A DNA stretch of 64,000 nucleotides from Diphasiastrum complanatum (taxonomy: Eukaryota; Streptophyta; Lycopodiopsida; Lycopodiales; Lycopodiaceae). Positions 45,467 through 56,964 of this stretch are shown here, in pieces. Below the pieces are notes generated by a model that searched no databases, was not told the DNA's origin, and saw only the letters and a program-made list of their open reading frames with translations. The number at the start of each line of letters is the position of its first letter. Positions within the stretch are counted from its first letter, which is position 1. The translations under genes and the position numbers were made by a program. The stretch spans positions 4,240,299 through 4,304,298 of the forward strand of contig CM055109.1 in assembly GCA_029204225.1 (NCBI GenBank), written 5' to 3'.

Positions 45467-46905
45467 TTATTTTTGGTTAAAACTCTTCGCCTTTTCCTGT
45501 GCTTGCTGAAATAAATTGGTAGCTTTACTTTGAGCCTCTTTTAAAACAGGCTTGGAAGCCTCAAATGCCTTCAGTGCCACTGGTTTCGAAGTCTTCAAAG
45601 CTTGTAAAACGTATGGTTTAGCTTGCATCCCTAGTTCTTGAGCTTTCTCCCATGCCTGAATAGCCAAAGGCTGCAGCTGTTTATATGTTTCCTCCACTAT
45701 TGGACTTGCCTTCTCCAAGTTATCGTCGAGCTTCTGGGGACCAAATACAAAGCTCAATAAAATTGGTAAGTCATGAGTGCAGGCCTGAAAGTGACCTAAA
45801 TGTACATCAGATTCAAACTATATTGAGTCATATTCCTCGCCATACGGAACGAGGAGGCTATTCTGTATGGCATTTGGAACATGCGACAAAAGTTACATAT
45901 TGAACGGAAACCTTTTTCTTTAAAAAATTTCTTCTTAAAAATCTGAAAAGGGATCTATTTCTTTAATCTGTTTTGTGCTTCTGAACATATCCTGTTCCAT
46001 ATGTAAGGAACAGAACATACACAGAAAAAACCTAAAAACGTTTCTGGGAAATTTTGAATACGGGTGTTTATCGCATAGTTCTCAAAGATTTCAGGAATGA
46101 CAATTGTTATTTTCAAAAATACTATCTCAAAATAGGAAGATATGATCAGCCCACACGTGGTGCGTTGGTGTGGCATGCTTGGGTTGTGGGCTTGCCAACC
46201 CAGGTTCAATTCCCTGCCCTCATGTGCACAGATGACTGGGCTAAATGCCTGTTTAAGGCCTTTTTTTTAATCTAATGAGGAAGAAATATGAATCTGCACA
46301 GTGCAGGCTGTAAATGAGGTGATTGCCACAACAAAATCAGCAAGATCAACGATGCTGAGTAAAAAGTACCCACCTTTTGAACGTCTTTCCAGTAGGAATC
46401 TGAAAGCACAAAGATTGCACCACCACCACCAATAGTTGCTAAAAGCAAAAGGAACTGCGACACGAACAAAGGAAGAAAACCATGGGTCTCGCTTTTCACA
46501 ACAGTACTCGGGCCTGATGCTTCTGCCTGGAAAAGAAAACCCAAAAGCCAGAATAAAGTCCGAGATAAGAAAAGATTGACTTTTGTCACAACAAACTGAC
46601 AAAAAAGTTTTATTTGTTTCAACAACAGTTACAACAAGGACAAGTTTATTTTGAAAAAGCATAAAGCAAGTTGAGCAGCAAACCATGTTCTATCTGATCA
46701 ACTACACGATAACTTCAATAGGATCTTCAAACACATGAACTATAACAAAATGCATGACCTGCAGGCTCAGTGACTTTGCCGGAGCTTGTGGAGAAGCTTT
46801 TGCTTTCATCTCCTTGTCAATTTGTTCAAAATAGGTTTTCTGGGCTGCTGCATTTTCCCACTCTCTGCGTGCAATTTCTGCTGCTGCTTTCAGCTTTTGC
46901 ACCCT
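45467..46905 (-). CDS. Unidentified plant gene, three 3' exons (membrane helix plus amphipathic helices)
   Basis: Three minus-strand exons are joined by standard splice sites and keep one frame. The first is 46905-46759 (49 codons, acceptor TAG, donor GTCATG); the second 46526-46374 (51 codons, acceptor TTCCAG, donor GTGGGT); the third 45733-45467 (88 codons plus stop, acceptor CCCCAG). The visible 188 residues start with a charged helix (LKAAAEIARREWENAAAQK). A spacer and one hydrophobic helix (FVSQFLLLLATIGGGGAIFV) follow. The C-terminus has repeated amphipathic helices with KP/SKPV turns (ALKTSKPVALKAFEASKPV). No stop or frameshift interrupts it, so it is probably expressed. The layout suggests a membrane-anchored protein, perhaps plastid or thylakoid, but I do not recognise the family. 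The 5' exons and start codon were not found; they lie right of 46905, possibly beyond the gypsy insertion. Confidence 0.72.
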
Positions 46906-47639
46906 CTACCACATAACACATAAAACCGTGCAAAAATATGTTAAATAATCGAAGGCAGATCAATAATACTAAAATGCATGGGAGATAAAAACTGCACCAA
47001 TGGCAAAAGTTCAATGTTCAAGGATCAACATCTTTTTTCATAACAGCCCGTATTATTATTATTCTGGTCATTCAGCACTTGAAGAGATATATTATTTCCA
47101 CAAGATCACAACCCGTTTTCAGCATTCCTTTCTCGTGTCGTTGATGATTTTTTTCCAGCTTTCCACTTTCTATCGCATTCACAATTGTTTCTGATTTCTT
47201 TTTTGCTAGTTTCCTCCATCACAATGGTGCAATCCGACCTTGTCGATCTCTAGGGGGAGGTGGACATTGTCAGAGGGTTGCCGACAAGTCCAACAAGACT
47301 GGTGCGTTGCTGGTATTGCCTGGTCGAGTTCACTGCAACCCTCACTCGCCAATATTTACTTTTAGAAAACTTTGAAACCCATTTATACCATACAAGCATT
47401 AGAAACTGCAATGCCCTTTTCTTTCAAAACGGTGAATGTTTTACTCAAATAACCTTCAAGGGTCTAATTCAGTAGGAACCTCTGAGATGAGAATTGCTTA
47501 TGAGAAACCAAAGGGTACAAGAAAATCTTCCAACTATCTAGTATTACAAGCTATCTAGTACTACAAGCTTTTAAGATGCAGATATGTTGTTGTAGATGGC
47601 AACTAGCCCAACTCACAGCCACAAAACGGAAGTATTTTG
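46906..47639. other. Probable intron or 5' flank of the 45.5-46.9 kb gene
   Basis: No convincing coding exon was found on the minus strand upstream of the acceptor at 46906. Short frames are present but have no support. Confidence 0.4.
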
Positions 47640-47935
47640 ACGGCATTAACTGGGCGCCGAAGAGCCCACAAACTCGTCGTCTTGGTTAGGTGCATTAATC
47701 TCTTGCTCTGCCTCTTGGTTAGCCCGACAAATTCGCACCCTTTCCCTGACCATGGCCAGCTGCTGCGCAGTGTAGTTAATTCCCCATCGCTGTGTTTCCT
47801 CGCCCTTGCCAGCAGGGGTAGGAGGTTGCAGCTCCGGGTGTCTGCTGAATCTCTCGCATCCTCTCTTAAAACTCTAGGCGAAGCTTCTCATTCCTTTCAT
47901 TGTGCCTTCGAACCTTGTTAGCTTTGTCGTTTCTC
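47640..47935 (-). other. Short coding-like stretch, unidentified
   Basis: On the minus strand about 70 open residues run from about 47852 to a TAA near 47643. They include QRWGINYTAQQLAMVRERVR and charged text, preceded by a TAG. It is attached directly to the broken end of the gypsy integrase. It could be retroelement 3' sequence or an exon; I cannot decide. Confidence 0.3.
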
Positions 47936-50014
47936 TCACAGCATCCCAATCCTTCCCTGAAGGAGTAACAAAATGGCGCAAATAATCCTGAAGTTAAGGA
48001 CCTCAGACTGCCCATCAGAAGTAGAATGATAAGCAGACCCCATAAAAAGCTGTACATCCAATATACGCATAAGCTCTGTCCAGAACAATGATGTAAACTT
48101 ACTATCCCGATCAGAAAGGATAGTACGAGAAAACCCATGTAGGCAAAATATCTCTGAAAGGAACAAGCGTGCACACTGCTCTGTTGTGATAGTACTGCGG
48201 ACGGGTATGAAATGTACCTGTTTCGAGAACCTGTCAACTACCACCATACGTGAATCGTGACCACGACGGGTGCGGGGAAGGCCAATGGCGGTGAGGAATA
48301 GGCCAACTCTGAAGCAAACCAGCGGACTTAGCACGGGAGTACTTATTACGTAAGCAGAAAGGACAGGTACGAATAAGTACAACAAGCTCTTTCCTAAGGG
48401 ATGGCCAATAGAAATGATCCTTAAGACGAGCATAAGACTTCTGAAAACCAAAATGACCCCCAACTGGGGACGAATGAGCATCCGACAACAACTGAGAACG
48501 GATACCCAAAGAACTAGGAATACAAAGAGAACCATAATGATAAAGACGGTGGTCAACAATGGAATAAGCCTGATGAGGTGAAGACGACATAGGTGGAGCA
48601 GAACTATAAACATCACGAAATCAGAACATGTAAGATAAGCAGATGGAAGATCATCAAACCAGGAAGGGATCGTGGCAACAAGGGTATTCAATAAAGCAGG
48701 AAGTCTAGACAATGCGTCAGCAGCAATGTTAGCACGACCAGGACGATACAAAATAGAAAAATCAAAAGATTGTAAAAACTGCAACCAACGAAACTGACGA
48801 TCACTAAGATCACGCTGGGAGAAGAGATAACGTAAGGACTGATGATCAGTAACGATATCAAAAGGAACACGGTACAGGCAATGGCGCCACTTCTTAAGAG
48901 CATAGATAATGGCAAGAAGCTCTTTCTCATGGACAGAATAACGTTGCTCATAAGAGCGTAAACGACGCGACTCATAAGCAATAATACACTGAGACTGACG
49001 AAGCAAGGCACCCAAACCAACGTTACTAGCATCGGTCTCAACAATAAATTTCTGATCAAACTGTGGTAAACACAGGACAGAGGCCTCCACAGCCGCACGA
49101 CGAAGAGTGTCAAAGGCGAACTGACAATCAGAAGTCCAAACAAAAGCACTAGACTTCTTCAAAAGGGCATGAAGAGGGGCAGCCACAGTGGCAAAGTGAG
49201 GAACAGGACGACAAAGGTGAGTAGCGAGACCAAGAAACATACGAACATGGTGGACATCTGTGGGAACAGGCCAATCAGCGATTGCCCGAACCTTATGAGG
49301 GTCCAAACGAATACGACCATCACAAATGAGGAATCCTAAAAACTCAATCTCAACAACAGCAAAGGAACACTTAGAAAGTTTAGCAAACAACTGGTGATGA
49401 ACAAGCAATTGAAAAACAGTTGAAAGATGTAACACATGCTCATCAAGAGTCTTACTAAAAACAAGAATATCATCAAAATAAACTAAAACACAACGACCAA
49501 GGAGAGGACGCATGATGTTATTCATCACATTCTGGAACGTAGGTGGACCATTAGTAACACCAAAAGGAAGAACACGAAACTCATACAAACCAAGATGGGT
49601 ACGAAACGCAGTCTTGTGTTCGTCCGAAGGATGCATCCTAATCTGGTGATAGCCGGAACGTAAGTCTATCTTAGAGAAAAGATGAGAGGTGCCTAACTGG
49701 TCAAAGAGATCATCCATGTGAGGAATAGGATACTGGTTACGGATGGTCAACTTATTGAGGGCACGATAATCAATGCAGAGGCGTTTGGAACCATCTTTCT
49801 TACTGACAAGGAGAACAGGGGCACCAAAAGGACTGTGACTAGGAACAATAAGGCCCTGATCTAGTAAAGCAGTAATCTGAAGCTCAACCTCATCACGCTC
49901 AGACTTAGACATACGGTAAGGAGGCCGGGAGGGAGGAGCAGAACCAAGACGCAAATCAATATGGTGGTTCACATCACGTAATGGTGGTAGCGTCGTAGGT
50001 TCTGACAAATGCAT
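47936..50014 (-). pseudogene. Gypsy RT, RNase H and integrase
   Basis: The open frame begins in the protease-RT linker. RT: FGAPVLLVSKKDGSKRLCID, FSKIDLRSGYHQIRM (Asp117) and VLVYFDDILVFS (Asp181-Asp182). RNase H: ETDASNVGLGALL (Asp328), HEKELLAI, VTDHQSLRYL (Asp390) and ADALSRLP. Near codon 465 it leaves the true frame. The integrase zinc finger (H-H-C-C, GGHFGFQKSYARLKDHFYWP and TCPFCLRNK) is instead read in 48590-48234. It returns to the first frame at about codon 583 with DRFSKQVHFIPV, LSDRDSKFTSLFW and AYHSTSDGQSE. The two frame changes cancel, so the 692-codon open frame hides a damaged integrase N-terminus. Confidence 0.9.
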
Positions 50015-50813
50015 ATTGATGTAATAAGTCAGAGATCACCTGAGGAACAACTGCTGGAGGAGAGGTAGTCACTGGAGAATCTGCTGCAGCACGCTGAACA
50101 CATAATAAAGCTGCACAATGAGCCTTAGATAGGCTGCGGATAAACTGCTTCCCGCAGATCAGCTGGAAATCTGCCTGAGAATCAATACCAGCAAGTGAGT
50201 GGGTCACTGCATCATGAACAAATGTCAATGTCTGCTGAGCCAGGTTCAAAGTAACCGCTCCCAATGAAGCAAACCAATCAGCACCAAGGATAAGGTCATA
50301 GCGCTCCAGAGGAATGATATAAAGATCTGCCTATCCAGAAAAATCACCAATGCGGTAGGATAATCCCTGAAACATCTGAGAACTAGGAAATGAGTGAGAA
50401 CTGGCAACCTCGATTGTGAGAGGCTGTGGAGCAGGAATAGGTAAAGCGCGTATCCGGCTGAGAACATAACTGCTGATAAAGGAATGAGTGCTGCCGGTAT
50501 CAACTAAAGCAATATACTGGCAAGTAGCAGGAAATAAATCAGTAGAAGGCTCAGGAGATAGATCAGGCTCATCAGATATATGAATGTAGATATCGGACTC
50601 ATCTGGGGTAGTGCCCTCATGGTAGAAAACAGCAGTAGAAGTAGGCAGGGGCTGGCGGCAATCACGGGCAATGTGGTCAGGCCTCTGCAGGTGTAGTGGG
50701 TGAGCTAGCCATGAGGAAGAAAAAGTAAGCGAGAAAAGAAATGTGCTAAACAATTGGACGAACTGAAGGAGAGGACATAAGTCGTCACAACAGGCACGCC
50801 AATGAAAAGACAC
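49974..50813 (-). pseudogene. Gypsy zinc-knuckle remnant and retropepsin
   Basis: 50813-50331 contains RPDHIARDCRQP, the end of a zinc knuckle, and the protease box YIALVDTGSTHSFIS. A stop and frame changes around 50330 separate it from 50264-49974, which reads VTLNLAQQTLTFVHDAV and QVISDLLHQYAFV, the C-terminal half of the protease domain and the linker into RT. Confidence 0.8.
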
Positions 50814-51705
50814 AATAGAACTCGCGATGTAAGATTAACGGAAAGGACAACTAAGTAAGAAATATCTCGTAACCGCAACCAGAAGTGAGCTGAAAAATAG
50901 CGGCGATATGTCGAGGTACCGGACAGCCTCCAAAAAAGATGCTAAGGGCCCGACAACGTGGAGTAAACGGTGGGTAAAAGTATGGGAAACAGTAATGGAC
51001 TATGGGGCTGGAAAGGGAGCAGCCAAGGAAAGGAAGTGATAACAAAAAGGAGGTATGGGCAGCGAGGAAACAAGGCTGAAAAATCAGAGATCGCCCTTCA
51101 AGGGTAAAAAAAAAAGTTTGCGATAAAGACGGGGAGCGATCCCGATGCGCGATGAAGTTGGGTGGGAGTGGCTTTCTAAGCATCTAGGCGTGTTTGTATT
51201 GTCTGGGGTAGGGTTGCGAACACAGACAGCAGTGTAGGAGGGTGAGCTGAAATTGAGGCAGATGTAGGACGCCAGCTATGGTGGAGTGTGGGCGTCCAAG
51301 AGAGGTAGTAAACGACAAAAAAAAATTGGATCAAAAAGATGGGTTGGTAGGGCGCTAGGAGTGGCGAATAGGGGCAGCAAAAGCGGAAATTTTCAGCAAA
51401 GGAAGGAGCAGTAGGGCGCTGGTCAGCAAGCATGAAGGCGCCCAATAGGGCAGCAAATAGGAGGCAGTAGGGCGCCCAAAATAGGGGAGGAAAAAGGCTG
51501 AAAATGCAGCAGTAGGCAGCCAGCAAGAGGGCACTAGAAATGGGCAGCAAGTGGGCGCCTGTCCTCCTCCGATCCGTCGTGAAAATCTGCAAGACAAGTG
51601 TGGAGAAATGCTGAAGATCCGGCTGAAAAATGGTGAAGATCCAAGCTGAAGATGGGCGCCCTCTTGTGAGAGAAAAATCTGCTCAATGGAGATGCTCAGG
51701 AAAGT
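50814..51705 (-). other. Leader or gag region of the gypsy element, not recognisable
   Basis: Open minus-strand frames (51183-50851, 51592-51176) are rich in Phe, Leu and Ser and lack gag motifs. They may be frame-shifted gag. Short words such as gggcgc and caggcagcag recur. Confidence 0.35.
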
Positions 51706-51717
51706 GCTTTGATACCA
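51706..51717 (-). other. Primer-binding site
   Basis: The minus strand reads TGGTATCAAAGC, one base from TGGTATCAGAGC, which pairs with the 3' end of initiator-Met tRNA. It sits five bases inside the LTR end. Confidence 0.85.
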
Positions 51718-51722
51718 AGTTA

Positions 51723-52206
51723 TGAACGTAGCCACGGCTGATCTAGATTTAGTCTATGAAAGCATCACATAAGCAAGACTTAACCCTAGAAAGCAGGAGA
51801 GAGAAAGCTTAAAGAGACTAAAGAAGGAGATCATATCATAAGCCAAGTAACAAATGACACAGAATCCCTACTTATAGCCAAGAGGAAGCCCTAAAAGGAA
51901 GCTTCCAGTGGATAGGGCCAAATTGAGAGGGAAAATAGTGCGCCCTCCAAGAAGGCCCCCACTCTCAGTAATATGACCAAATAACCAATATAGTGAATCA
52001 TAGGGCCCAAGGCCAATAATATGGTCTAAATGTCAATAATAGGGCCCAAGGCCAACCATATAGTCTAAATGTCAAATAATGAATAAAAAAGGGCCCAAAG
52101 CCTGCCTATGCATAAAGTAAAGTAAATGTAAATGGACATGGCGAATGTAATGAGCCGAGTCCATAACTCCTATGGTAATGTAAGCAATTCCATTTACATT
52201 CCAACA
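51723..52206 (-). repeat. 5' LTR of the gypsy element, 484 bp
   Basis: On the minus strand it starts TGTTGGAATG (52206) and ends GTTCA (51723), with the PBS immediately after. A TATA-like CTATAAGTA lies at 51869-51877. The central block gagggaaaatagtgcgccct (51929) recurs at 57250 in another element. No matching 3' LTR is found left of 47936. Confidence 0.8.
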
Positions 52207-52279
52207 AGGGGTTTTACTCTTATGTAGATTTTTGCGTTTATAAGTTTTCTTTTTAAAAGGGAAGCTCTTCTAAGAGATC

Positions 52280-52560
52280 TGCTAAGAGTTTGTTTGTTTG
52301 GCCTTGTGCCTGTCCACTGAATCATAGATTTGGGCAAACTGCAGCAGGGGAGTTTCTTAAAACATCAGCCTTATACTCTTCTTTAAGCCCACAAACCAAT
52401 CCTCTTATCTTTCAATAAATATCTATATTTTGCAGTTTTAGGATAGCTTCTCTGTATTGAGAAATATAGTGGGTAAGGGATTAATGCAAAACTAATTTCT
52501 CTCAATTTTCCCAAGCCCTATCTAGTTCATTTGCTGGCAAAATCTCTTTTAGAAAAGCTT
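52280..52560 (-). pseudogene. Gypsy gag fragment
   Basis: The minus strand reads SQYREAILKLQNIDIY, a TGA, then KIRGLVCGLKEEYKADVL (about 52454-52340). This matches the retrotransposon gag core, where a helix with F/Y-R-L is followed by a G-L-x-x-E/D-Y/V block. It lies outside the LTR of the neighbouring gypsy and is therefore from another element. Confidence 0.6.
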
Positions 52561-53140
52561 CTTCAACAACTTTCCATGATTGGCCATGACTGGGGTATCT
52601 ACCCAATCTCTTGAAGGTTTAGCCACCATTTGTAGGCCATGGGTCCGAGGGACAAACTGACTTCTAGGGCTTGCAAGTGGTCTAGAGTTTGTTTTAAAGG
52701 CAAGGATGTTTTTGCACTTGCTGAGACAAGTTCGTAAAATATTTTGAGAATGAGTAGATGTCATGACAACAAAGATCTAACCCTGGATTTATATCTCCTA
52801 AGGGGGTTAGAGGATCTACTTTGACCGTAAGTCAGTTATGATTATGAGGGCTTGGGGCCCTCATGGTATTATATCATAATTGATGGTTTGGAGGCCTAAA
52901 CCTATGATGGTGTATCGTGATGGCCCTGTTGTTGCTGCTGCTGATGGAGATCGTGGGCCTGTTGATGATGAACTGGGTCGGGATGGCTTTGTTCTGCTAC
53001 CGCCAGCCCCTGATCCTATTTCAATATAACCTAACTGCCCACCAACCTATACCCTAGGCCTAGTCACTACTACTGCTCCTCCATATGAGCTTAGTAGCCG
53101 CTCTTGCTCAGGAGCAGGAACCGCCACGCATGGGGTAATA
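52561..53140. other. No recognisable gene
   Basis: Contains the short minus-strand frame 52764-52549, which could continue the gag fragment upstream. It also contains GC-rich text with gttgctgctgctgatgg words. Nothing else is supported. Confidence 0.35.
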
Positions 53141-53323
53141 TTAGGCCGTGGTCCGCCCATCTGGCCTAGTCAAACCAAGCAAGTGTGCTCTAATCGTCGT
53201 CGTCGTGGTGCAAAAGGTGGCACCGCAAAACAAGCAACGCCATATGCATGCACTTGAACCTGTAAAAACCACGGCGTCTCCCTCCAAGAGATCCACCTCC
53301 GACCACACGCCTCGTCCCGCCAC
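53141..53323 (-). pseudogene. BED-type zinc finger fragment (hAT transposase-like)
   Basis: Sixty open residues include WRCLFCGATFCTTTTTIRAH, with C-x2-C, a spacer and His in the arrangement of BED fingers that begin plant hAT transposases and their domesticated relatives. No dimerisation domain or terminal repeats are visible nearby. Only the N-terminal finger remains, so it is likely an isolated fragment. With just one finger visible, a chance match is possible. Confidence 0.5.
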
Positions 53324-55120
53324 AGGTATGGCTATAGAAACCCTAAAGATGCTTATAAAAAGGTCAACAACTCAATGGAAAGTGGATAGGTGGAAAAAGG
53401 GAGCTAAAACAAGCCTAAAGCCGCCTAAGACGTAAACCGTAATGCCAATGGACACCTAAGACCTATTCTAAATCTCTAAGCCCTAACCCCAAAATCTAGA
53501 AGAAAGACAATGCAAAAATGTCCACATGCACACCAACCACATGAATGCTCAAAGTGACCACCTATGCATAAAGAAGCTTGGGAACATGCAATCACTCTCT
53601 CTGTAGCAACTCTACAGCCAGTCTTAGCAACATGAATCACTCAAAATGATGCACTATAGCCTCCAAACAAAGCAAGGAAAAAAAGGGTGAAAAAAAAGCT
53701 CCAAGAAGTTGCTTTTGCTTGCAAATCTCTTCTGAGTGCTTGCAATCATCAAGCCTCCGCATAGAGTGCTAGCACTACCCATTTGGCCACCTATTCCTCT
53801 CTCCACAATGTTTTTGCCTCCAACACTAGTTCACTAAAAATGGGGCATCGTGGCTATAAATAAAAAAAATTACAGTTTTTTTTGGAACGGGGTTCCGGAG
53901 TTCCGGAACACTGCATTCCGGAATGTTGAGTCCCGGATCGCCATTCCAAGGCAACTTAGCATCTAGGTTTGGTTGGGTTGGATTGATCCACCATCCATTC
54001 CCTTTGTGTCTCTGGGTTTCGGCATCCTAGTTGGAGGTCTTGAAAGTGGTACCAAAGCCAAAGCTAGGACAAATTGCTGATTGGAAGCACAAGTTCAGGC
54101 TCAAGAAGAGTGAAGGATCTTGCAAAAGTTGGGGTCCTGTCATTCTTGGGAAAGGAGCAAAAGCTTGAAGCTTGAATTCATCCAGATTTCCCATTTTTCA
54201 GTCATCCAAGGAGGCTTTTGTTGCAAGGTAGGTGCACTACCCGGAATTGCAACAAGTTGGGAACTGGCATTTGGGAACTGAACCTTGTTTATGTCAAGCC
54301 TTTTGGAAAAAATTTGGCATGGTATTATGTCAAGAGCTTTTGCACACAAAAAAAAAATGTTTGCATGTTCGGCAAACAGTAACTGGGGGCAGATTGCTAT
54401 TCATTTTTGGCAAAACAGGTCCACCAATTGATGGCTGAACTTGACTGCTTTTCAAGCTTTTACCTTGTTTGCTTTCAAATTTTTAAGGAAAAAAAATTTT
54501 GAGTTACAACTTTCAAAACTGCATGCTGGTTTTTAATTTATGCTGTGGCATAATCTTTCCTGGTTACAAGTATTATTTCATAGAGTTGATTGGTTTTTTC
54601 ATGGCATCAACAAATCTTTGTGGAAAGAAAACCTGAAAGGGAAATAACATGCCCTCTTTTCCTTCGCAACATGAGAAAAGAATTTCATCTTTTATTTTTG
54701 GTGTTACTGGAAGCCCTGCAATACGAAAACAATATAGTTAATTACGCCTTCCTAAACACCTCTTCTTCTCTCTAATCTTGCAACAGCCATGTTGGGTGGA
54801 AACTTGAAGAAACTTCTAATTTTCTGAAATCTAAAATCTGCCAAGGTTCTGATATGCCGAATTGCCTGAGGAGCAAAAGTTTCCGCAATGTTTTACAAAA
54901 GCAAAGAACTTTATTCTCTTGCTAAACCTCGATAAGGGAACCTCATTAACCTCTAAACAGGTTACAAAGCAACCAAGAGATTGTACTACTGGCCTGAAGG
55001 TTTGCTAAAAAATAGTGGGGCGTTGAGCAGAGCTCGCTGGCCCAAACCTTTGCGAACAATATCTGGCCCGGGTAGGTAGTCCTTCACCAGAAGGGATTTT
55101 TTACATTTGTTGAACAACGC
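53324..55120. other. Intergenic, no recognisable gene
   Basis: Short frames only. A cluster of ttccggaat-like words lies at 53885-53950. I see no domain or RNA signature. Confidence 0.4.
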
Positions 55121-55123
55121 TGG

Positions 55124-56730
55124 ATGGTCAGAGGCCAGAGGAGAGGCTTGCTGGCTGGAACAGATGCTGGAGAGCTTGTGGGCTCAAGTAGTTGTTTCCA
55201 GAGGAGGCCCCGGACAGGCAGCTCGCTGGTAGAACTGATGTTTGGGCTCGTGATGCTATACCTGTCTAGGTTGATTAGTGGCTCAGATGCAAAGAAAGTG
55301 GGGGAGGGGGGTTATTATCAAGTAGATATTAAAATTGAATTGCTTTTTGGGTGTCAAGGCCTAGATGCTTTCGCAATGTCTTTTAACCGACTGGGAGGTA
55401 ACGCTAATGGCTTGATATTGGTACAAAAAAATAGTAACTGGTCTATTCGTTTAATGATGGCATCTTTTCCAGAGCTAGTTAGATCATGTAATGCATTAAA
55501 TAATACTGAATTTGATAGAATTCAGTTACTACTAGGTAACCTGCATTTGTCTAAAATGTTTATGCGAGGATGTGGAATCTTCTAAGGATTCTGTAGATCA
55601 GTCCGGTTAGAAGATGGGAGAAAGTAATTCGCAAGAGTTTATTTGTGAATGGTGATGATGGATATATAGATCCAATTTATTCTTGTACGGCTGGGAACTT
55701 ATTGATCACAAATCTGATGGATTTGTTTCTGGATTAGAAAGATCTATTATAGGGAATGGATTGTTGGATATAGACCCATATTCCTTGCCAGTTGTGTCAA
55801 TCAACCTGATCTTAGTGGCGAATTAGGATCCGTGAGAGGTTGATGCAAGGAGAGAAACTCATTGCTAATAGTATATTCTTTTGATTTAGTTTCCAAAAGA
55901 GTTTACGGTTTGATAAATTGAGAGAGAGCACTCTCTGGGAAATTATATTCTCTCGGAGTTAACTGAGTAACAGGATTCTCAGTCAAGTTAATTACGGGCA
56001 CAGATCATGTGAGATTTGTGGAGATATGCTATGTGGTGAATCATTGTGGGATCAGAATTTGTTTTGTGCATCTTATAAATCATCTGCATCCATTATGTAT
56101 TCTTTTGATTGGGTTTATTATGCATGCGTACATTTGACAAAAAAAGAAGTAGATACATCAATGAGTATTGTCTAGAGAGTACAATTACTTGTAAGTTAAT
56201 AAGTGTGTTAGAGTTCAGGTTATTAACTTAGGAAGATTTAGAATTGGATTGAATGTGGTGTTACATGTGTAAAATCCTACACCTCAACATTCAAGATTTT
56301 CTGAACTAGGCCCAACTAACCGAGTCAAGAGCAATACTTTTGAGTTAGTTTGGCGATCATATTGTTGGTCATAGTATCACTTATAAGTGGCAATCTCTTT
56401 CTTAGATGGATATGTGCTTAGGATACACAAGAACTTTTGGTTTGATTTATTTCCCGATTGGAAATAAGATTGGATTCCTTGGAGAATATCTCGTAAACTT
56501 AGATGAAGTTGGACATCTATTGTCTAGCATAGACCAAAAGTCAAAGCTTCATCTCATGAAGTTTTAAGGGACCTTAAGTTATTCTCGATTGGAATTTAAG
56601 GGTGATTTTATCTAGATGGATTTTAGATCACACTCAACGTATATTGAGTAAGAACAAGAATTGTATAACATATTCCCGGATTCACATTTTTTGAGCATAC
56701 CCTGGTATGTTTGCCTCTTATCATGTGTGA
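55124..56730 (+). other. Unidentified, decayed coding-like stretch
   Basis: The plus-strand frame 55124-55585 has a protein-like second half (GYYQVDIKIELLFGCQGLDA, ANGLILVQKNSNWSIRLMMA, TEFDRIQLLLGNLHLSKMF). Beyond its stop, other phases give FLYGWELIDHKSDGFVSGLE (about 55680-55740), SCEICGDMLCGESLWDQNLF with two CxxC-like pairs (about 56005-56070), and YTRTFGLIYFPIGNKIGFLG (about 56420-56485). Together they look like one gene of 400-500 residues broken by stops and indels. I do not recognise the family and will not guess one. There is no retroelement signature in it. Confidence 0.4.
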
Positions 56731-56964
56731 TTTAGAATTGTATGGATTATGATTAACTAGATCATAATCCAGTTATATATACACAAAGAATGAGAGAAAT
56801 GCAAAGGTTAAAAGGGTCCCAATGTGGTAAAGCAAAGAGCCAACAGCCATTGGGAGTTACACAAGTAGTTCAAAAGTCATCCATGGGCCCTTAGGGGAGT
56901 TTCGCACCTTGGAGTAGGGCGCTGAAATTGGAGGAGAGAGAAAGATTAATAAATGGTGCAAATT

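Larger units (their letters stand above)
47936..52206 (-). mobile_element. Ty3-gypsy element (chromovirus-like): 5' LTR, PBS, protease, pol; 3' end lost
   Basis: Minus strand, from right to left: 5' LTR 52206-51723, a tRNA-iMet type PBS (51717-51706), an unrecognised leader/gag region, protease (50813-49974), RT and RNase H, and integrase ending abruptly near 47940. No chromodomain or 3' LTR follows. The order and the PBS fit chromovirus-type gypsy elements. The RT and RNase H frame is long and intact, so this is one of the younger elements in the window. Confidence 0.9.

Noticed and set aside
46140-46225. Possible tRNA-derived SINE (ggttcaattccc B-box-like word)
   Set aside because: A B-box-like word is present but no convincing A-box at the right spacing and no flanking duplication were found.
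46267-46686. Minus-strand frames of 117-139 residues over the middle exon of the membrane-helix gene
   Set aside because: They read through introns on both sides. The splice sites at 46526 and 46374 give a frame consistent with the other exons.
47637-47921. 94-residue plus-strand frame
   Set aside because: It has no motif. The minus strand has a more protein-like reading in the same place, and neither is strong.
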